Assembly (NCBI GenBank): GCA_905234735.1
Contig: CAJOJA010000014.1
Location: 1-57,790 of the forward strand
Direction: 5' to 3'
Origin: an uncultured Bacteroidaceae bacterium
Lineage (GTDB): Bacteria; Bacteroidota; Bacteroidia; Bacteroidales; Bacteroidaceae
DNA length: 57,790 nucleotides
This document shows, in pieces, positions 15,369-23,568 of the stretch. A program made the position numbers and the translations under genes. The stretch's first letter is position 1; each line of letters begins with the position of its first letter. The notes beneath the pieces were generated by a model. It ran no database searches. It was not told where the DNA came from and saw only the letters and a program-made list of their open reading frames with translations.

Positions 15369-16904
15369 ATGAATATACGATTCCCTCTTCCCTACCCCAT
15401 ATTGAAAGGTTATGCCGCAGTCTGCCGATTGCAGTTGTTCCTGCTGCTTTGCATCCTCATGCCTCTCACAGCTTCAGCTGGTCGGATAAAGAAGAAAAAA
15501 AACGATGCAAAGCCTATCCGCGAATACCTGATGACCATCAACCGGTCGGCTATGGCTGTGGTGGACAGCAATGTCGTTGTCTCGCTGCAGATGACAGCCT
15601 TGCAGGATGTCCCGGCAACGCAGTCGGTAATCCTGGCTCCCGTGTTGGAGGACAGCATCACATTGCGTTCGGCAGTATTTCCACTGATATTCATCAACAG
15701 CCACAACCAACAGATATACTTCGAGCGCAGCTTAAAGTATAATCACCCCGAGGCCCTGGCCCTGCGCAAGAAGAGAGGTGTGAATCTGGACATCGACTAC
15801 CTGCGCACGATAAAGCATGAGCCATGGATGGACAATGCCGTATTGAAGCTGCGGAAGCAAAGTTGCGCCTGCGAGAATCTGAAAGACAGAGGCGAGGAGT
15901 TGATGGTTGCAAGTTTCGCGCAGACCTCCGCGCCAGTTATCAGTCTCTTCCCTGTATATCTGATACCACCAGCAGACAATTCGGTGAAGGTGCGCGAGGA
16001 ACACGGCTCGGCTTACCTGTGCTTTGAAGTAAACAAATGGGACATCAAGCCCGACTACATGAGCAACCCCGTCGAACTGCAGAAGATACACAACTCCGTC
16101 AATTTGGTCAAGAACGATTCGAACGTAACTATTCGCAAGATGACCATTGAGGGCTTTGCCTCGCCGGAAGGTTCGAATGCACATAACCTCATGCTCAGTG
16201 AGAAACGTACGGAAGCCCTGAAGAAGTACTTGTTGAATACCAATATCGCAAAAGGTATCAACATAGAGGCAAGCGGTAAAGGCGAGAACTGGAAGGGCTT
16301 CATGAAATACCTCAACAGCGGGGCTAACATTCCACAACACAGCAAATTGCTCAGCATTGCCACCAGCGACCTGGCACCCGACGAGAAAGAGCAGAAAATG
16401 CGCAAGGAAGCCCCAGAGGGATTTACCTATGCCGTACATAACGGGTTCCCAAGCCTGCGTAGTACGAACTATACCGTCATCTACACGGTCAGACCTTTCA
16501 CGCTGGAGGAGTCGGAACAGGTCTTTGAGACGCGCCCCATCAACCTCAACTTGAACGAGATATACAGGCTGGCAGACAAGTATGCCAACAACGAGGAGAA
16601 GTACAGTTCCATCATCCGTAAGGCATCCATGCTCTACCCCAACGATTCGTACATCAACCTCACGATGGCCTATCTGGCCATCAAGAGAGGGGTGGCAGAC
16701 GAGGCTGCCGAATATCTGGACAAGGTTGATGCCTGTCCTGAGAAAACAATGAACGAGGGACTTGTGGCCTATCTCCGAGGAGATTTCGAAAAGGCCATAC
16801 AGCTTGTGCAACAGGCTTCAGCAGATGGAGTGGAGCAAGCCGCCGAGCAACTGAAAGAATTCGAAAAACTGAAAAAACAACTAATTAAATCCAACACACC
16901 ATGA
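15369..16904 (+). CDS. DUF3868 fimbrial accessory protein with OmpA-like region
   Basis: A 511-residue exported protein (signal peptide to about residue 38, TASAG). Residues about 40-200 match the DUF3868 family found in Bacteroidales fimbrial loci. A middle region (MTIEGFASPEGSNAHNLMLS, then EKRTEALKKYL) resembles the peptidoglycan-binding OmpA fold. The C-terminal 120 residues are helical repeats, TPR-like (YPNDSYINLTMAYLAIKRG). The tandem cysteines in QSCACENL are notable. It probably couples the fimbrial assembly site to the cell wall or outer membrane; this is inference from family and position. It overlaps the Mfa1 gene by 4 bp (ATGA), so translation is likely coupled. Confidence 0.82.
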   Translation: MNIRFPLPYPILKGYAAVCRLQLFLLLCILMPLTASAGRIKKKKNDAKPIREYLMTINRSAMAVVDSNVVVSLQMTALQDVPATQSVILAPVLEDSITLRSAVFPLIFINSHNQQIYFERSLKYNHPEALALRKKRGVNLDIDYLRTIKHEPWMDNAVLKLRKQSCACENLKDRGEELMVASFAQTSAPVISLFPVYLIPPADNSVKVREEHGSAYLCFEVNKWDIKPDYMSNPVELQKIHNSVNLVKNDSNVTIRKMTIEGFASPEGSNAHNLMLSEKRTEALKKYLLNTNIAKGINIEASGKGENWKGFMKYLNSGANIPQHSKLLSIATSDLAPDEKEQKMRKEAPEGFTYAVHNGFPSLRSTNYTVIYTVRPFTLEESEQVFETRPINLNLNEIYRLADKYANNEEKYSSIIRKASMLYPNDSYINLTMAYLAIKRGVADEAAEYLDKVDACPEKTMNEGLVAYLRGDFEKAIQLVQQASADGVEQAAEQLKEFEKLKKQLIKSNTP

Positions 16905-18403
16905 TGTATTCAAACAAGAGCCTTTTAGCGCTACTGCTTACGAGTTTCATTCTCTGCAGTTGTAGTAATTGCGACGACACGGAATTCGAGAACGGTCAGG
17001 AAAAGACAACACAGAGTATGGCCAACGTCGTCTTCCATCTCCAGACGAACACTTCCACCACATTCACGACGCGTAGTGTGGAAGACAGCTACTCCCACGT
17101 GCAAGGCACGGCAGACGAGTATAAGGTGAACAACGCCCGCGTGTATCTCTTCGATGCTCCGACCAAACTCTTTGTCAAGAGCATACAGCTCTCAAAACTG
17201 GAGCGCACGGGCAGCGATGCCAACGGCTACATCATATACGAAACCGAACGCGTATCAGTTCCGCAAGGATCTTACGACATTTTCGTCATTGCTAATACCG
17301 ACCGCATTATCAACAAGAACACCGAATCCGAATTCCTGGCCAGCATTGACAGCATCACCTATGTCAGAGGACAGATTGAAGACATCTCTAAGGGCATCGT
17401 CATGTCGAACCGTGCAGCCGACAACGCCGGCACCGTCATTGCCAACAGCGAAAGCAACGAAGAGACGGTCATCAACGTGACACTTGAACGTGTGCTGGCA
17501 CGCATTGACATTGCAAAGGGTTCGGACAAGTTCCAGCTGACCGATGATAACAGCAAGCAGTACGCCACCGTCAGCCTTGAAGGGCACTACATTGTCAACC
17601 TGGTGAAATATTACTACACATACCGACATACCGCAGAACTCACATCAATGACAGAACCCGAATGGAGCATCAACGAACACTTCGGCAATATCAAAGATGT
17701 CAATGGTTATGTCATTGACCCCTTCTTCTTCAAAAAGACCATTGACGCTTCTTCATTTACAAACTCCGACAAGTACTACGAACACTTCTTCGGAGACTAT
17801 AGCAATCCCAATGCCGTTGCATGGACAGCGTTCAATCCTGCAGCAGCCGTTCCACAGTACAATACCATCTACTGCCTGGAAAACTGCACATTGGCCCCTG
17901 CCCAGAAGAATGGCTACTCTACGGGAGTCATATTCAAGGCAAAACTGGAACCTTACAACAACGTGTACAAGAAAGCAACAGACGGAAGCCTGGAACTGGT
18001 TACCGACACGGCTGATTATCCGGAAGTGCTTTACTACTATAACTACAAATTCTATGCGTCTCCCGAAGCACTGGCTACAGCCATCGGAGTGACCTCCGTT
18101 TCGGGCGTCAACCTGGACACGTATCAGGCCCGCAAGTATGAAAAGACCGACGAAGGCTACTTTTGCTACTATACCTACTGGATTCGTCACTTGGACAACT
18201 TCAAATCCACAAGTATGGGGGTAATGGAGTTCGCCATCGTACGCAATAACCTCTATCGTTTGCTCATCACAAATGTGTCGGACCTTGGCTATCAGCAACC
18301 AATGGTCAATCCCGACACTCCAGACGAGGGAGAAACCTATCTGAAGGTGCTGCTTAACGTTAAACCCTGGATTGTCAGAGACCTCACAAACATCGTGCTT
18401 TGA
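16901..18403 (+). CDS. mfa1: Mfa1-family fimbrial major subunit (fimbrillin lipoprotein)
   Basis: Structural pilin of a type V fimbria. The N-terminus has a lipoprotein signal, with lipobox LCSC around residue 20. The protein is exported as a lipoprotein and in characterised relatives is trimmed by an Arg-specific protease; a candidate site is TFTTR followed by SVED near residue 63. Two beta-sandwich halves follow with YVIDPFFFKK, CLENCTL, AQKNGYSTGVIFKAK and YTYWIRH. The extreme C-terminus (YLKVLLNVKPWIVRDLTNI) fits the donor strand that fills the groove of the neighbouring subunit. The closely spaced cysteines in CLENC could form a disulfide. The stop overlaps the next gene's TTG start by 4 bp. 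Confidence 0.9.
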   Translation: MMYSNKSLLALLLTSFILCSCSNCDDTEFENGQEKTTQSMANVVFHLQTNTSTTFTTRSVEDSYSHVQGTADEYKVNNARVYLFDAPTKLFVKSIQLSKLERTGSDANGYIIYETERVSVPQGSYDIFVIANTDRIINKNTESEFLASIDSITYVRGQIEDISKGIVMSNRAADNAGTVIANSESNEETVINVTLERVLARIDIAKGSDKFQLTDDNSKQYATVSLEGHYIVNLVKYYYTYRHTAELTSMTEPEWSINEHFGNIKDVNGYVIDPFFFKKTIDASSFTNSDKYYEHFFGDYSNPNAVAWTAFNPAAAVPQYNTIYCLENCTLAPAQKNGYSTGVIFKAKLEPYNNVYKKATDGSLELVTDTADYPEVLYYYNYKFYASPEALATAIGVTSVSGVNLDTYQARKYEKTDEGYFCYYTYWIRHLDNFKSTSMGVMEFAIVRNNLYRLLITNVSDLGYQQPMVNPDTPDEGETYLKVLLNVKPWIVRDLTNIVL

Positions 18404-19365
18404 AAAAGCTGCTCTACATACTGTGCATTCTGTCTATGATGTCCTGCTCGTGGGTGAAGGACGACATTGACGATTGTCCCTTCGGTTTCTGGCTGAAGCT
18501 GCACTACACCTATAATATCCTGGATGTGGATGCAGCACCAAAATACGTGACGGACGCGTACGTTTACGTCTATGATGAAGCGGGCAACTTCGTCAAGCGC
18601 ATCTACGTCAGTCAGGAAATGCTGAAGAGCAACGACCACCGCGTCAGGGTGGAAGGTCTGGCAGAAGGCAATTACCAGTTTGTGGTATGGAGCGGAATAG
18701 CTAACAATCACTATGCCGTATCTGGCGACGCGCTATCCATCGGTGACTTCCGTCTCGCGCTTGCCGACGGCATAGGGATTTGTTCCGACCAGCTCCCCAG
18801 CCTTTTCTATGGCTATCTGCCAGCGGTACACTACGACGACTCGTATGCAGAGCACGATATCGGGCTGATGAAGAATACCAACCAGTTGGCTTGTATTGTC
18901 GTGTCAATAGACAACCAATTAACGTTGTCCCCCGCCAACTACACGATGAAAATCGTTGCAGCCAATGGTATCATGAATGCCCAGAACCAACCCGTGGCCA
19001 CGATGAAGACCACCTACGAGCCTTTCGTAAAAGAGAGTGTATTGCTCAACGATCCCGATTACGGCACACTCAACGGTCTGAAGTTCGGGCTCTCCACCCT
19101 GCGTCTGATGGGCAATTCCGAATGCCGCATTATCCTTGAACAGAAAAGTACTGGGCAGCACCTGTTCGACATCTCCCTTCCAGAGTACATGGGCATGATT
19201 GGGAGCCTTTACACAAACAGCGGACGGGCTTTGGGTGTGCAGGAGTATCTGGACAGGCAGGACTTCTATACGATTGTTTTCTTCCTTTCGGGAGATAAGG
19301 GTATGCTCATGCAGCTACAAGTCAACAGCTGGCGACTGAGAGCCAACAACCACTTAAAACTCTGA
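18400..19365 (+). CDS. mfa2: FimB/Mfa2-family fimbrial anchor or minor subunit
   Basis: A 321-residue lipoprotein (MMSC lipobox near residue 17) with the family signature DDIDDCPFGFWLKLHYTYN and YVYVYDEAGNFV. Mfa2/FimB proteins cap the base of the fimbria and limit its length while staying anchored in the outer membrane. The only start giving an intact signal peptide is TTG at 18400, overlapping the Mfa1 stop codon (TTGA); this implies translational coupling and possibly low expression, as suits an anchor made in fewer copies than the pilin. Several further cysteines (GICSDQ, LACIVV, SECRII) are present. 47 bp separate it from the thioredoxin-fimbrillin gene. Confidence 0.87.
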   Translation: MKKLLYILCILSMMSCSWVKDDIDDCPFGFWLKLHYTYNILDVDAAPKYVTDAYVYVYDEAGNFVKRIYVSQEMLKSNDHRVRVEGLAEGNYQFVVWSGIANNHYAVSGDALSIGDFRLALADGIGICSDQLPSLFYGYLPAVHYDDSYAEHDIGLMKNTNQLACIVVSIDNQLTLSPANYTMKIVAANGIMNAQNQPVATMKTTYEPFVKESVLLNDPDYGTLNGLKFGLSTLRLMGNSECRIILEQKSTGQHLFDISLPEYMGMIGSLYTNSGRALGVQEYLDRQDFYTIVFFLSGDKGMLMQLQVNSWRLRANNHLKL

Positions 19366-19412
19366 AGCATTGACACTACGTCGGATTTTCATATAGCCTG
19401 TTTTGGGGTTCG

Positions 19413-21245
19413 ATGCTTTTTCTCGTCGGTTTGCTTACGGCTTGCACCAACGACGAAGAAGGAGATGCGGACTCAGCCACGCTGCTGAACATTGGTGACA
19501 AGATACCGTCATTTGCATTCACAGACGCCGAGGGGGAGGGAATGACATCGTCGATGTTAGACGGAAAGGTCTTTATCCTGAACTTCTTCGACACCAGGTG
19601 TCCCGACTGCCAGCAAGAACTTCAGGTGTTGCAACGGATATATGAAAAATACGGAGCCAGTGTTCCTGTCATTAATCTGCCTCGCAGTCAGACGAAAGAC
19701 GAAATCCAGGCTTACTGGGACAATGCAAGGTTCTCAATGCCGTTTTTCATTCCATCCGACCAAGCGCTCTACTATAAGTTTGCAAAGAAAGGTATTCCTC
19801 GAACCTACGTCATCAACGATGAGGGGACGATACTGGCAGCATTCTCGGATTCACCTATCGCTGACTATGAGACACTCGAAACCATCCTGCTTCAGAGGGT
19901 TGGAGAGACGGAACCGAACGACTCTGTCAACGTGTCGTTGAAAGTGAATGTCCTTACACGCGGAAATGCGATTGACGAGTATTACTTCCACAACGAGTAC
20001 ACCATCAGCCGCCTCGATGTCTATTTTTTTGATGCCGAAACCAAGAAGTTATCCACCAAGGCAGTGGTCTACGGACTTACCCAGGCTGAATCGCTCTACA
20101 ACACCCGATATGACATCACGTATATCTTCGACCATATCAGAGTCCGTGTCGGTGTGTATGATGTCTTCACCATTGCCAACTACGATTATGCGCCCGACGA
20201 GGTGGAGGACGAAATGGAGCTCCTCAATATGGTTGACAGCATTACCTACAAGGAGGGTGTCGCATCCAATATACCTGACGAGGGCCCCGTTATGACCAAT
20301 CGTGCCACATCATTTCTGGCGTTTGATTTTACTGCGTGGGCAAACAAGAGCTGTTTGATGGAAGTTGAACTGGAACGTGTGATGTCAAAGCTGCAAATCG
20401 GTGTTTCGCAGAACACTTTCCAGTTGACACACAACGAAAAGAAATATGCCGACATCAATATTACCAATTACAAGTTGGTTAACCTGAACAAACAATACTA
20501 TCTCTTCCAGCACAAGGACAGCCTTTCGTCCCTCGCCGAGCAACCCGTGTTCTCCCTCCCCCGCAATTTCAGTGACTATAACGACGAGGACGAACAATAC
20601 GTTGTCGACCCACTGTTTTACAAAAAGACACATCGGGCATCTGACGCTGAAGCATTCCGCAACTACTACCTTTCGTGGTTCGGAACCTACACGACAGACG
20701 ACTTCGCTTCCATGCCTTCGGCGGACAATTACGGATATGCCTACATTCTGGAAAACACCACCTTTAAGACAAGCCAGAAAAACGGCTATTCGCCAGGCAT
20801 CGTCTTCAAGGCTGCTGTAAATCCCGTATTCGTGTTTCTCTACGACACAAACCTAAAGACCTTGGTGGAAGAAAACCGTCCAGAGTATTGGCCTAAGACC
20901 ATCTACTTCTACAATTACAATTTCTATGGTTCCATCCAGTCCATCAATGTCGCCACCGGACTCACACTTGACGAGCTGGAGACCTACACAGACGCCCAGC
21001 TGAAGCTCTACGGCATCAAGCAATGTAAATTCAACATGGGAGTCTATGAAACCTATTATACCTATTGGATTAAACACCGTTCTGACGATGCCAACCCCAT
21101 GGGACCCATGGAATATGGCATCGTCAGAAACCATTTTTACAGACTGACCATCACGGGCATCAGCGGCATCGGCGACAGTTCCATCACGCCCGATATCATG
21201 CGTGACAACCATCCGAACTCCTACTCCGACGTGATGGTGAACTGA
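19413..21245 (+). CDS. Thioredoxin (TlpA-like)-fimbrillin fusion lipoprotein
   Basis: A 610-residue protein. The lipobox is LLTAC with Cys11, but the signal is unusually short and lacks basic residues; a non-ATG start (CTG 19398) or an upstream frameshift could supply a proper n-region. Residues about 25-165 are a TlpA/AhpC-type thioredoxin fold: IPSFAFTDAEGEG, active site C63-P-D-C66, and cis-Pro129 in GIPRTYVIN. Residues about 175-610 are clearly paralogous to the Mfa1 product in the same operon: YVVDPLFYKK, SQKNGYSPGIVFKA, YTYWIKH, MEYGIVRNHFYRL. Unlike Mfa1 it lacks the C-terminal LNVKPW donor strand, as expected of a tip or terminal subunit. An Arg183 in VLTR, matching the Mfa1 processing position, would separate the two domains. 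Confidence 0.85.
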   Translation: MLFLVGLLTACTNDEEGDADSATLLNIGDKIPSFAFTDAEGEGMTSSMLDGKVFILNFFDTRCPDCQQELQVLQRIYEKYGASVPVINLPRSQTKDEIQAYWDNARFSMPFFIPSDQALYYKFAKKGIPRTYVINDEGTILAAFSDSPIADYETLETILLQRVGETEPNDSVNVSLKVNVLTRGNAIDEYYFHNEYTISRLDVYFFDAETKKLSTKAVVYGLTQAESLYNTRYDITYIFDHIRVRVGVYDVFTIANYDYAPDEVEDEMELLNMVDSITYKEGVASNIPDEGPVMTNRATSFLAFDFTAWANKSCLMEVELERVMSKLQIGVSQNTFQLTHNEKKYADINITNYKLVNLNKQYYLFQHKDSLSSLAEQPVFSLPRNFSDYNDEDEQYVVDPLFYKKTHRASDAEAFRNYYLSWFGTYTTDDFASMPSADNYGYAYILENTTFKTSQKNGYSPGIVFKAAVNPVFVFLYDTNLKTLVEENRPEYWPKTIYFYNYNFYGSIQSINVATGLTLDELETYTDAQLKLYGIKQCKFNMGVYETYYTYWIKHRSDDANPMGPMEYGIVRNHFYRLTITGISGIGDSSITPDIMRDNHPNSYSDVMVN

Positions 21246-21247
21246 TT

Positions 21248-23257
21248 CTATACCCCCACCTCAATCATCACGAAGCTGTACGGAGCCAGTTCCACGGTCG
21301 TCTTCTTCTTCATCTTGATAGTCTCCGTCTTCGGAGCGATGGGCTGCTTATCGAAGTTATTCTCGTCGTCGGCCTTTCCAGCGAGCACGGTCTTTGTGGC
21401 CGTCGAGGCCAGTGTCTTGAAGCGCGAGAGGTCCACGTTGGCCTTCTTGCTCTGGGCGCTGGCGTTGCAGAGTTTGACGAAGAGGCGGCGCGTCTTCATG
21501 TTCAGCACGACGGACTGGCCATAGTGGACGTCGGGCTGGGGCTGAATGATGTCGGAGTTGTCGCCCTTGAAGCGGACGCAATCACCGTAATAGTACTGTC
21601 CGGCCGACTGTCCGAACATCTGCTGGATGTAGTAGCTGCAGGTCAGGTAGGGGCGCTCGTTATCGAAGTAGATGAGGTCGGGATTCCAGTTCGTGGCCCC
21701 CTTGCGGGCGAAGAGGGGTGCGTAGCTAGTCATGCTGACCACGTCGCCGTTGCGCTCCACATGCAGCAGGTAGAGACCCTCGGCCAGCGCGTCAATGAGC
21801 TTCTTGTCTTTGGCTGCATATTCGCCCAGATAGACCTTCGTCTTGCGGTCGCGCGGATAGCTGTCGTACTGTCGGCTTGAGAGGAAGTATTCGTTCTTCT
21901 CATAGTAGTGTTCGTCCAGGATGGGCAGGCCCAGCTCGTCGGCCAGTCGCCAGCCGTTGTCGTAGTCGGGATTGCCCTTGTGCGAACCCGGACCGGCCGT
22001 ACCCACGATGATGATTTCGGGATGCGCCTGCGTGATGCGTTCATACATATACTTGAAGCGCTCGGCAAATTCGGGTGTTATCTTCTCCTCGTTGCCGATA
22101 CCCAGATACTTCAAGCCGAAAGGAGCGGGGTGGCCCTGCTGGGCACGCTTCTTGCCCCAGGTGGTGCTGGCATCGCCGTTGGCCCACTCAATGAGGTCCA
22201 GCGCATCCTGCACCCACTCGTCCATCTCCGACATGGGCACCACGTCCTGCGCCTGGTCCTTCATGCCCCATCCGCCGTTTGTTCCCTGGCATGAGACGCC
22301 GCAGGGCAAAATAGGCAGAGGAGCCATGCCCAGATCTTCGCACAGCTGGAAGTACTCGTAGTATCCCAGCCCCATCGACTGATGGTAGCCCCAGGTGTTC
22401 TTCAGCTGACGGCGCTCGTGGCGCGGGCCGATGGTGGTCTTCCAGCGGTAGGTGTTCCAGAAGCCGTCACCGCCGCCGTGTACCACGCAGCCACCGGGGA
22501 AGCGCATGAAGCGGGGATTCAGGTCGGCCAGGGCCTGCACCAGGTCCTTGCGCAGGCCGTGACCCTTATACGTGTCCTGCGGCATCAGCGACAACTCGTC
22601 CACGTCCACCGCACCCTGCGTCAGCACCAACAGCTGCAGGGCAGCGTTCTGACAGTCCTCGGTGGGCGTGAGCACGGCCTCGTACTTCTGCCATCCGTTG
22701 GAGGCCACCAGCACGGCCGTCTCGGCCAGCAGCTTCGGGTCCTTGCCCCAGCCCTGCGGCTGCACCAGGGCCACACGTACCGACTTCGTCTCGCCCTGCA
22801 CGTTGCGTAGGAAGGCCGAAAAGTCGTAGCGCTGTCCGCGCTTCACGTTAATGCCGTCAAATCCGTTGTTCTCCAGGCCAACGCCCTTCCAGCCCGAATA
22901 GTCGTAGTACTCCTTGGCGCGCTCCACATGGATGCGCATGTAAGTGGGATTGTTGGGGTGCAGCGCCTGGTCCATGCGCGACTCTATGCGGCCCAGCGAA
23001 TGGCCCGGACGGATGAAGTGCCAGGCTGTAGCGGGGCCCCATCCGTCGCGCTCCGTCGGGTTGAACTCGAACGATCCGTTCTGCACCAGCTCGGCAAAGA
23101 GTCCGCCGTCGGCGCTGGAACTGATGTCCTCGAAAAAGATACCAAGTAGTTCGTCACTGATGGGCTTTCCACCCTTTGGGGCCGTAAAAGGCTTCTGGGC
23201 CTGCAGGCCCACGCTTGCTGCCAATGCAAGGGCAGCCACAGTCATAAATCTCTTCAT
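21248..23257 (-). CDS. GH51 alpha-L-arabinofuranosidase
   Basis: Exported enzyme (signal peptide MKRFMTVAALALAASVGLQA) releasing alpha-L-arabinose from arabinan, arabinoxylan or pectin. An N-terminal carbohydrate-binding-like sandwich (about 60-210; NGSFEFNP, WHFIRPG) precedes the GH51 barrel. The acid/base Glu390 lies in GIGNEEK and the nucleophile Glu479 in VYLGEYAAK. The arabinofuranosidase C-terminal sandwich ends the protein (about 560-669). Length 669 is normal. It is convergent with the thioredoxin-fimbrillin gene (2 bp between stops) and has its own strong promoter at 23287-23318. No adjacent SusCD pair or sensor is visible, so its regulation is not shown. Confidence 0.94.
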   Translation of the reverse strand: MKRFMTVAALALAASVGLQAQKPFTAPKGGKPISDELLGIFFEDISSSADGGLFAELVQNGSFEFNPTERDGWGPATAWHFIRPGHSLGRIESRMDQALHPNNPTYMRIHVERAKEYYDYSGWKGVGLENNGFDGINVKRGQRYDFSAFLRNVQGETKSVRVALVQPQGWGKDPKLLAETAVLVASNGWQKYEAVLTPTEDCQNAALQLLVLTQGAVDVDELSLMPQDTYKGHGLRKDLVQALADLNPRFMRFPGGCVVHGGGDGFWNTYRWKTTIGPRHERRQLKNTWGYHQSMGLGYYEYFQLCEDLGMAPLPILPCGVSCQGTNGGWGMKDQAQDVVPMSEMDEWVQDALDLIEWANGDASTTWGKKRAQQGHPAPFGLKYLGIGNEEKITPEFAERFKYMYERITQAHPEIIIVGTAGPGSHKGNPDYDNGWRLADELGLPILDEHYYEKNEYFLSSRQYDSYPRDRKTKVYLGEYAAKDKKLIDALAEGLYLLHVERNGDVVSMTSYAPLFARKGATNWNPDLIYFDNERPYLTCSYYIQQMFGQSAGQYYYGDCVRFKGDNSDIIQPQPDVHYGQSVVLNMKTRRLFVKLCNASAQSKKANVDLSRFKTLASTATKTVLAGKADDENNFDKQPIAPKTETIKMKKKTTVELAPYSFVMIEVGV

Positions 23258-23286
23258 ATTTTTACTGTATTACAGGTTTTTCCCCA

Positions 23287-23318
23287 CAAAGATACGATTT
23301 AGTGAGCGAAACGCCAAA
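23287..23318 (-). promoter_or_regulatory. Promoter of the GH51 gene
   Basis: On the minus strand TTTG (23315-23318), exactly 20 nt, TATCTTTG (23287-23294), 30 bp before the ATG at 23257. Confidence 0.75.
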
Positions 23319-23529
23319 TTTCTTTGAGCATTTTCTTGCCTGCATAAGGCTGTGTTTAGTTTATACAGGGTTATGAAACAAAAGACCGTCAAACCGTCAC
23401 CTTTCGAGATAAACCCTTGAAAAGTAAAATGCAGTCCATCATTTGGAGGGAGCTCAAGACTGCAGCTACTTGTCTACGTCAGGAAAGATACAAATTGCAA
23501 CGGATATTGCACTTTTCACCCTCGTTTTC

Positions 23530-23561
23530 TTGCGTGTATCGAAGAATAGTTTTAACTTTGA
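23530..23561 (+). promoter_or_regulatory. Promoter of radA, close to the start codon
   Basis: TTG (23530-23532), 21 nt, TAACTTTG (23554-23561). The radA ATG is only 8 bp downstream, implying a nearly leaderless transcript. Confidence 0.55.
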
Positions 23562-23568
23562 ACTCACT

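Noticed and set aside
19366..19412. Separate small gene between Mfa2 and the thioredoxin-fimbrillin gene
   Set aside because: Only a frame of eight codons from TTG 19370 exists; it more likely represents lost signal-peptide sequence of the downstream gene than a separate gene.
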